A stretch of 64,000 nt of DNA from Aquarana catesbeiana (lineage: Eukaryota > Chordata > Amphibia > Anura > Ranidae). Of the stretch, positions 57,130-64,000 are shown piece after piece. The notes beneath the pieces were generated by a model, which searched no databases, was not told where the DNA came from, and saw nothing but the letters and a program-made list of their open reading frames with translations. The translations under genes and the position numbers were made by a program. Location of the stretch: NCBI RefSeq assembly GCF_042186555.1, contig NC_133324.1, forward strand, positions 194,816,640-194,880,639. Direction: 5' to 3'. Every line of letters starts with the position of its first letter. Position 1 is the stretch's first letter.

Positions 57130-58640
57130 GGCACTGTAGACCATTTTGTCTCATACATCCAGGTGCCCATGTCCGCCCAAACCCTAGAACATGAACACCC
57201 CCTGCCTGCTGGAGCTAAGAAATGCTGTCTAAATTCTGTACTTTAAATGGCTGTAGAGGATTGCAAATAAACGGGTACAATTTATGCAGGAGGACTAATT
57301 TAATTTCTGTGCATCACCTGGGGCTAGGCACTTTAGTGGGTATATATAAGAGTTTACAACCACTTTAAAATACTTTGTGCTTTACAAAGCTGTGTTGCTG
57401 CATTGGAACCTCACATTTTCTGTCATTATGTAATGAACACTCTAAATGGAGTGACATTACCACATTGAACATAAGCCTTGAATTTACCATATTGTGCACT
57501 TCACATTGCTGATAAACTGCCATTCATCACCTCGTATTTGTTGGTTGTATTTTGTTCCGTTTCACATTTGGTCTTAATCGAATTTGGATCATGCTTTTAT
57601 GTTATGATGAATTTAATTCCAAGCGCATGATAGATCTATTATGCTTTCAGAAAATGTGATTAATCATTGTTTTAGTTTAGCTCACATTGGTAATAGAATC
57701 TCTAGTGAACGCCATGTTAACAGAACAGCAGAATTTTCCTTTCTGTTATCTTATAAATTATGTTCTAAAACCAAAAAAACATCACTGATATGACTTAATC
57801 TTGTATGTCGGAGCCTTGTTCCGGCCTCCATCTGTTCCAATCTCCCTATAAAGCTAGATGTTTCTGCTTCCACTGAATGGGGCTGTGTTTTGGACCATCG
57901 TGAAGGCTCCATGTGATTAATGTACTTCCATTGTTACATAGGATCACAAATGTTGTTCAGGCACCACTTGACATTTTGTATGTACACATAAATTGTGTTG
58001 TAACTGGTTTAAATTCCTTTGGTATTCCCCTGTGAATGATATCATTGGGTTCATGGAGAGTTTTCATACCCAGGGACCCTCCTCTGTACTGGGGCGAGGA
58101 AATCAGATTGTCTTCTTCAATATGTCACTTTAGCGTTATTCGGGAGAAGCATTGTCAGATAAATTATGGGAAAGCAGTGATTGTTGGGTGGTGCCGTTCT
58201 TTGTATAATAAATTGCTGACTGGTTATGATCCTTAAACCTGAACTCTGTAGAGATATAAAAGGAAAATCACTAGCTAATGCAATTTTTTTTTTTAAATAA
58301 TCACTACCACAGGCCAGCTCCCTTCAAGAACTTTTGCTGACAAGGCAATATACTGTATGTCATGCCTTATTATTCTGTAATATCTAGTGTCGGTGTAGTA
58401 TGTTTATATTTACTAATGTATTCCAGCGTACTCCTTCAAAGATGGTCATCAGCAGACAAAGTCCATAAGCAAAGTGGTCACCAGAACACCATCAATATTG
58501 GATAAATCTTGTATTTTCCACCATAAAAGCAAGGGAGCAAGGTATTGATACTAATGGTATGCCGGTGACCACTTTGTTTATTAATTTGATCACTGTCCCT
58601 GTCAAACTTAAAGGCTGTTTACTATAAATGAATAAATGAA
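57130..58640. other. Low-repeat intron 3 block
   Basis: About 1.5 kb with few simple repeats and one isolated MITE end at 57353-57368. No credible coding frame. One of the better candidates for ancestral intron and possible regulatory conservation. Confidence 0.45.
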
Positions 58641-58973
58641 TTTTTTTTTTTCCAGGTAAAAAAATGTGCATTTATTTATTTATTTTTTTAGGAGCCTGCA
58701 GTTCAGCAGGTTGTGGGAGCAGTGTCAGACTCCTGCAGACTGTCAGTACAGCTGTCTGCCTGTACCTCCCGAATGGGCAGACCGTTACTGAAAAGCAGGA
58801 AGAATCAATGAACTATGAGGACTTAACAGCGTCCTCACAGTTCATGCAGAGCTACAAGCTGTCTACCCCAGTGGCAGACGGGACTTGTAGATCGATCATT
58901 CACAGAAATCTGTGAATGAGTGATGCCGCTGTGTGGGCAGAGTCCCTGCACTGTTTTTAAATTGTGACAGTGG

Positions 58974-59770
58974 ACTCAGGTATTTGAATGTTATAATAAA
59001 ATCTATGAAAAAACGCAAAGATTGCTCTCCTCTCCATACTCCCCAGGTCTATAACGGCACAGAAACGGAACCTTCTACGTTTCTTTGTCTTCAGCGAGAC
59101 AGCTCACTCCATCATATTGGAAGACAATCACCACTCCTCCCTTGTTGGGTCTCGATTATGAATGACACCATGGGAATGGAGGAGATGTTGGCCCTTGATG
59201 ACACTTATGATAAGTACAAGGTGCTGTGGTCTATTTGGCTCCGCTTCTCCAACTCAGATACCCTCACGAACATACTGTCAAACCCGCCAGGATCATCTTA
59301 AAACAAATCCTAACCATGGGGTGCACTAGTCCCCCACCCTCTACCCTAACATCTACTTTTCTTTGTGAATGTCTCCTCAGAAACCCTTTCGCTCCTCCGT
59401 GACTTTCTCTCTCTCCCTCTCCCCCCCTCCCTCCCCCCCCTTCTGGATCACCTCTTCCCTCCCATTTTTCTTTCTCCTCCTTCTCATTCTCTTTTTTTCT
59501 CAGATTTGGTTTTCCCTTTTTATTCTTTAAAACTTACATATGTTATTTCTTGTTATGAACATCAAGGCTTATTAGCCAGAATTATTCCTTGTAACAGAGG
59601 ACAATCTCTCACCCTAACACAGCAATGTTCGAGAGTGGGAGTCAGGCTGTGGGCAATAGCCATTGGGCTGACTTCTTACTCATGTTTACTTGCGACTGTC
59701 TCTGGATTGTGATTTTTCATGTTGTTCACTGTGTTATTTGTGAAATTGATAATAAATATATTTTCAGCCC
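58974..59770 (+). mobile_element. L1-like retrotransposon 3' end with 16-bp target duplication
   Basis: Flanked by TAAATTGTGACAGTGG at 58958-58973 and again at 59771-59786. The first 330 bp are an open frame (…MEEMLALDDTYDKYKVLWSI then WLRFSNSDTLTNIL) resembling the ORF2 C-terminus of frog L1-type LINEs, from memory. A C/T-rich 3' UTR and AATAAATATATTTT follow. 797 bp, 5' truncated. The long exact duplication is the strongest evidence. Confidence 0.65.
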
Positions 59771-59786
59771 TAAATTGTGACAGTGG

Positions 59787-60456
<670 letters not shown>

Positions 60457-60598
60457 ACTCACTAAGTTACTACTTTAGCATTATTTATTATATCCCCAAT
60501 TTGCCTGTTGTGGAACTGGCACACTTTTGCTACTTTAATATTATTGCAGTTTATCTTTAGTAATTATGTGTTGGTTTCACCTTTTACCTGCTTGTTAA

Positions 60599-60638
60599 AG
60601 TAACACTAAAGGTTTGTTTGTTTGTGTTTGTTATTTAG

Positions 60639-60677
<39 letters not shown>

Positions 60678-60870
60678 ATATCATAGTTGACTCCACTGTG
60701 CAGCTTGTTTTGCACAGATTGGCCCCGAATCTGCTCTTCTGGGGTCCCTCGGCAGCTCTCTCGGCTCCTCCCCACATCAGATAACCCCTTGGGAGAAGCG
60801 CTCTCCTGGGGGGTTACCTTGTGGGCGTGCTCCCGAGTACAGCATTCGGCCCTGCCCCCCGGCGCTCGTA
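60599..60870 (+). mobile_element. T2-like TTAA MITE, left end
   Basis: TTAA at 60595-60598 then AGTAACACTAAAGG. An A-run of about 37 (60640-60676) and the TTGCACAGATTGGCCCCGAA block shared with 4291-4617 follow. The right end is not found. Confidence 0.45.
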
Positions 60871-61878
60871 CAAGAAGTGATCAAAATACATGCTAACGAG
60901 GAAGCACAGCACAAAATGTTTAGTGTGCAAATATCATACAAGACTACCTTTTTTGTGTGTACTGTATATAATTGCAGACAGTACAAGATAAAACATTTCC
61001 ATATGTTGTCCAAAAACGGCCACCAATCAAATTCAAACCTGCAGCAGCTCAGTGACTTTCATCATTTGTCTAGAATTGGTCTGTAACATCCCCCATTCAC
61101 TCCTTCCATGCAATTCCTGTATGTCAACCCAGCTGGAAAGCTGTGTGCTCAGGAGAAGATAAAGGCATTGGTATTTCCCAATATATCAGCTGTTTGCTCA
61201 AACTTTTATGGAGAGTGAACTGGGTGCAGGCCAAGCAGGCTTTAATACTTTAAAAAAAAAAAAAAAAGCAGACGTACCAAGTTTAATAGAGATTATTCAT
61301 ACTCTACTAGGTTTGGACTGAGTAGAGAGTTGTTAAGGTAAGTACGTTTATCCTTCTAGTTGCTCACACAAAAACCCCATTTTAAAATGACTATACCTCC
61401 CATTTCAATTCTGCTTCAAAACTGCTTACATTAGAACTTTGCCAAAGTGTAGGATCTAGCCATATTTGTTTACATATGCTTTATACTGTACATTGAAATA
61501 CCATGGAATATGTCTAAAGTTTACCAAAGGCAAAATAATTTTTTTAGCTGTGGAGAGGGATTAGAATTATTTTTTGTTTATTTCTATCTTGGCCAGCTAG
61601 GGACATTAAAGCCTAGTAAGCACTGGCCAAATGTCTGTTGGCATTTGGCCCATGTGTACGGCAGCCGGTCCAACAGAAGGGGCATGACTGAAAACGTGCT
61701 TCCGATCGGCTCCCGCTCAGCGCTCTCAGCCAATAGCCCCCCCCCGTCAGAACACAATAGCTCAGTGGGGGAGATCACTTTACTAACCTCAGATAGTACA
61801 GTGGCTCCTCCTGAGCTCTTCAGTTTTTTTGTCGTTCAGCCTGCTGAGTTGAAGGGGAAAAAAAATGTACCAGGCTTA
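60871..61878. other. Low-repeat intron 3 block
   Basis: No transposon ends recognised; an A-run at 61252-61267. An ATG-initiated open frame at 61510 runs into the next MITE and has no recognisable domain, so it is not called. Confidence 0.4.
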
Positions 61879-62273
61879 AGGCTCCTTTTGCATGTGATGG
61901 GCTCCACCGCCTCACGGGGGAATCGTTCCGCTGATCCCCCACTTAGCAGACGGCTGGCTTGTCCATGTCCGCTCCACTTATGCAGAGCGGCCACAGACAC
62001 AGCCAGCTCTCCTCTATGGACGGTTGGATGTAAACAGACCACCTGTTGTTTACACCCAACGGCCATCTGATCCAATCTGCTAGATGGATGCAAAATGGAT
62101 CCTCATCTCTCTGTTTTTAGCGGATAGGATTGGATCAGATGTTGGCGGGTGTCAACCACCGACACGTGTCCATTGACGCCTGCTGTTCCATAAAGGGCAA
62201 TGAATAGTCTGATCAGGTCCATCTGAAAAACTGACAGGTGGTCCTGATCAGTCCACCCATGTGCAAGGGGTCT
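61879..62273. mobile_element. MITE with AGGCTCCTTTTGCATG-type ends
   Basis: AGGCTCCTTTTGCATGTG at the left and CATGTGCAAGGGGTCT at the right are imperfect inverted repeats. The interior has paired CGGATGTGG-type and GGATGCAA/TTTGCATG words. Confidence 0.5.
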
Positions 62274-62279
62274 TACACT

Positions 62280-62485
62280 CCTTTATTTTTCCTGTTTTAC
62301 CATTATCATTGAAATTAAAAAAAAAAAAAACACCCCAATGTTTGGGTTGTCCCCAGAAAAGTAATTTGCATGGATTTCCTCACTGCCTGCTTTGGCAATT
62401 GGACAGGAATGGCAAAAAAATGGGTGGGGGAGTTTTATAACCCTCCCCCCTCCCCTTTTATAAAAGTTTTGCCTATAGTTCTACT
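62280..62485 (-). mobile_element. T2-like TTAA MITE, minus
   Basis: The reversed end AGTAGAACTATAGGC abuts TTAA 62486-62489. The interior GGGGACAACCCAAACATTGG (minus strand) and AATGATAATGGT match 33219-33510. Confidence 0.5.
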
Positions 62486-62583
62486 TTAAGTAGCAACATA
62501 AAGCAGTAATTAAGTGATAATCTGAATAGTAACAATTTCACATAATTCCAACAGATTTATCAGATTCCATTTTTGTTTTCCAG

Positions 62584-62655
62584 GTATTTGTGGAAACCTT
62601 GGACAAATGTTTTGAAAACGTCTGTGAGCTTGATTTAATATTCCATGTCGATAAG
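62584..62655 (+). CDS. ap3s1: AP-3 complex subunit sigma-1, coding exon 4
   Basis: The acceptor TTTTGTTTTCCAG and donor AAG|GTAATG bound exactly 24 codons: VFVETLDKCFENVCELDLIF then HVDK. The exon is in phase 0 on both sides, continuing directly from ...ILDLIQ in the previous exon, 51.7 kb upstream. Val in F-H-V-D-K matches AP3S1 where AP3S2 has Met (from memory). It forms the helix that packs against the large subunit in the small-chain fold. The remaining C-terminal exons are beyond the window. No disruption is seen, so the gene tolerates the surrounding repeats. Confidence 0.96.
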
Positions 62656-63303
62656 GTAATGTATTTGCCTATATTGCATTGTAATGGCATGGTAAACATT
62701 CCTAACTGCATCTTGTCTTTTTCACCTGCATAAGATGTGCATTGATTATGAAGTTTCATGGTGTCATGTGTTGCCCTGTAGTACACACAGCCTACAAAAA
62801 GGAAGTCTTCACATTCCTGTAGCAAGAATTTTATTTTTGAGTTGAAACAAGGTATTGGGCATGATACTGCACAGGCTAATGCATGACCTCTGTTTGTAGT
62901 GTGAGACCTGACACTTCTTGTGAAGAAACTACATATCCCACAATCCCTGGGTCTCTCAGTCTATCACTGGTGCAGGTGAGGGCTACACAGTAATTTGATC
63001 AGACATGCATGCAAGACTTTCAAAGACAGGGCTCACTAAAGCAGTGTTTTATCACATTAGCACCCCAACATTTGTGATGCAACACAGAGGAGAGCGCATG
63101 GCATGGATTGGGCACTGTGTAATAGGAAGAGGAAATTTTCCCTTTGGCAAATAGGGGCATAATAGCTGAAGGGATTCCTGTAGGGTGAATTCCTTCAGCT
63201 ATCTTTTGTCCTTATTTGCACCATGTATTTCTGTGTGTGGAGGACCACGCAGTGTTTTTGTACATGGGGGTGCCATTAAGTGCTAATAGCACCCCATTTG
63301 TTT
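62656..63303. other. ap3s1: Start of ap3s1 intron 4
   Basis: Non-coding. 62860-63300 has no recognised element. Confidence 0.45.
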
Positions 63304-63307
63304 TTAA

Positions 63308-63470
63308 CCTCTTCCCGTTTGCCTAATATACCCCAGATCTCTCCATAAAGAGGACTTGTCATGGCCCACGCTATTACAAGGGATGTTGTTCATCCTTTGT
63401 AATAGCAATAAAGCTGATTTAAAAAATGAACACTGTACTTTTAATTTTCTTTTTTTTTTTATATAATGCC
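63308..63470 (+). mobile_element. TTAA-family remnant
   Basis: TTAA at 63304-63307 then CCTCTTCCCGTTTGCC, a decayed left end. It includes TATTACAAGGGATGTTGTTC and CTTTGTAATAGCAATAAAG, equivalent to 6180-6217 and 26034-26071. The right end is lost. 63471-64000 shows nothing recognisable. Confidence 0.55.
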
Positions 63471-64000
63471 TGCACAGGCTTGTGCAGGTTTGAGACTGAT
63501 AAATATATCTAACTTCCCTGTCTTATTAAATCCATTCCGGAGTCCTTTTCTATTTAAGGTAGAATCAATGTTGATGGATCCCAGAAGGGGGGGTTTTCAT
63601 TGTCCATGTTCAGTAGAATTTCCTGGAAAAAGAAATGGCTCATAACACTTTATGGGAAAGTTTGTGTAAGCTGCATATGAAGATCTGTTCACTTTCCACC
63701 ATACTTGCAGATGAAATATGATTTGTATAACTGAGGTGTTTCACTGCCGATGTTGCTCTTTTTTTTGCTGACTGATTTCCTCCACCTTCCAGCTGTGGAT
63801 GTGAAATATCTCAGACACACAAACTATGCCTTGATCTATGTTTTCTGACCAGACCTCTTGTTTATATTTCACAAGTAAAAGGAAGCTCATTTCTAGGACT
63901 GCAGAGTACTACTTGAACAGTGCCACAGAAATGTGACTTTTTCATGGATGTTATTGCATCTCTTGTTCTAACTTCAATAAGGGAATTTCCCAAAATGGGT

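Noticed and set aside
56715..57170. 151-residue minus-strand frame
   Set aside because: Overlaps two MITEs; composition reflects their sequence.
61510..62070. 186-residue ATG-initiated frame
   Set aside because: Runs from unique intron DNA into a MITE, no recognisable domain, and no splice or promoter signal I can support.

Overview
The window is vertebrate nuclear DNA, most likely from an anuran. It carries three coding exons of one conserved host gene, the sigma-3A subunit of the AP-3 adaptor complex (ap3s1). Its dense load of Tc1/mariner, TTAA-flanked, CR1, DIRS and L1-like repeats is typical of frog genomes. The anuran call is an inference from repeat content. The gene call rests on reading frame, splice sites and an essentially complete protein match across three exons.

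Host gene (+ strand): exons at 1447-1538, 10732-10843 and 62584-62655 join in frame and encode 92 residues. Intron 2 is 9,193 bp and intron 3 is 51,740 bp. Exon 1 lies upstream of the window and the C-terminal exons downstream. Nothing else in the window looks like a host protein gene, and I saw no structured RNA gene.

The introns are a layered archive of mobile DNA. (1) About twelve copies of one TTAA-flanked family have a CCACTTGCCGACC-like left end and an AAGTGG right end. One copy (33820-42179) carries a piggyBac transposase remnant in which the catalytic core is deleted and the N-terminal tail runs straight into the C-terminal cysteine-rich domain. (2) Several smaller TTAA-flanked MITEs start AGTGG/AGCGG/AGTAG and resemble Kolobok/T2 elements. 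(3) There are Tc1-like elements: two with dead transposases, and several foldback forms with long inverted arms. (4) Harbinger-like MITEs have 3-bp duplications. (5) Retroelements include a CR1 with a 5-bp duplication and near-complete esterase, endonuclease and RT domains, a second interrupted CR1 fragment, a Rex1/L2-like 3' end, a broken DIRS element and a 5'-truncated L1-like copy with a 16-bp duplication. (6) There are long microsatellites.

Many insertions are nested, and several exact empty sites can be inferred, giving a relative order of events. The deepest nest is palindromic MITE > TTAA element > CR1 at 33734-42278. Low-repeat blocks remain at about 11420-12756, 16780-17560, 57130-58640 and 60870-61870.

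I did not find a convincing new multi-gene system. The best candidate for something undescribed is the core-less piggyBac reading frame together with the TTAA-flanked family around it.
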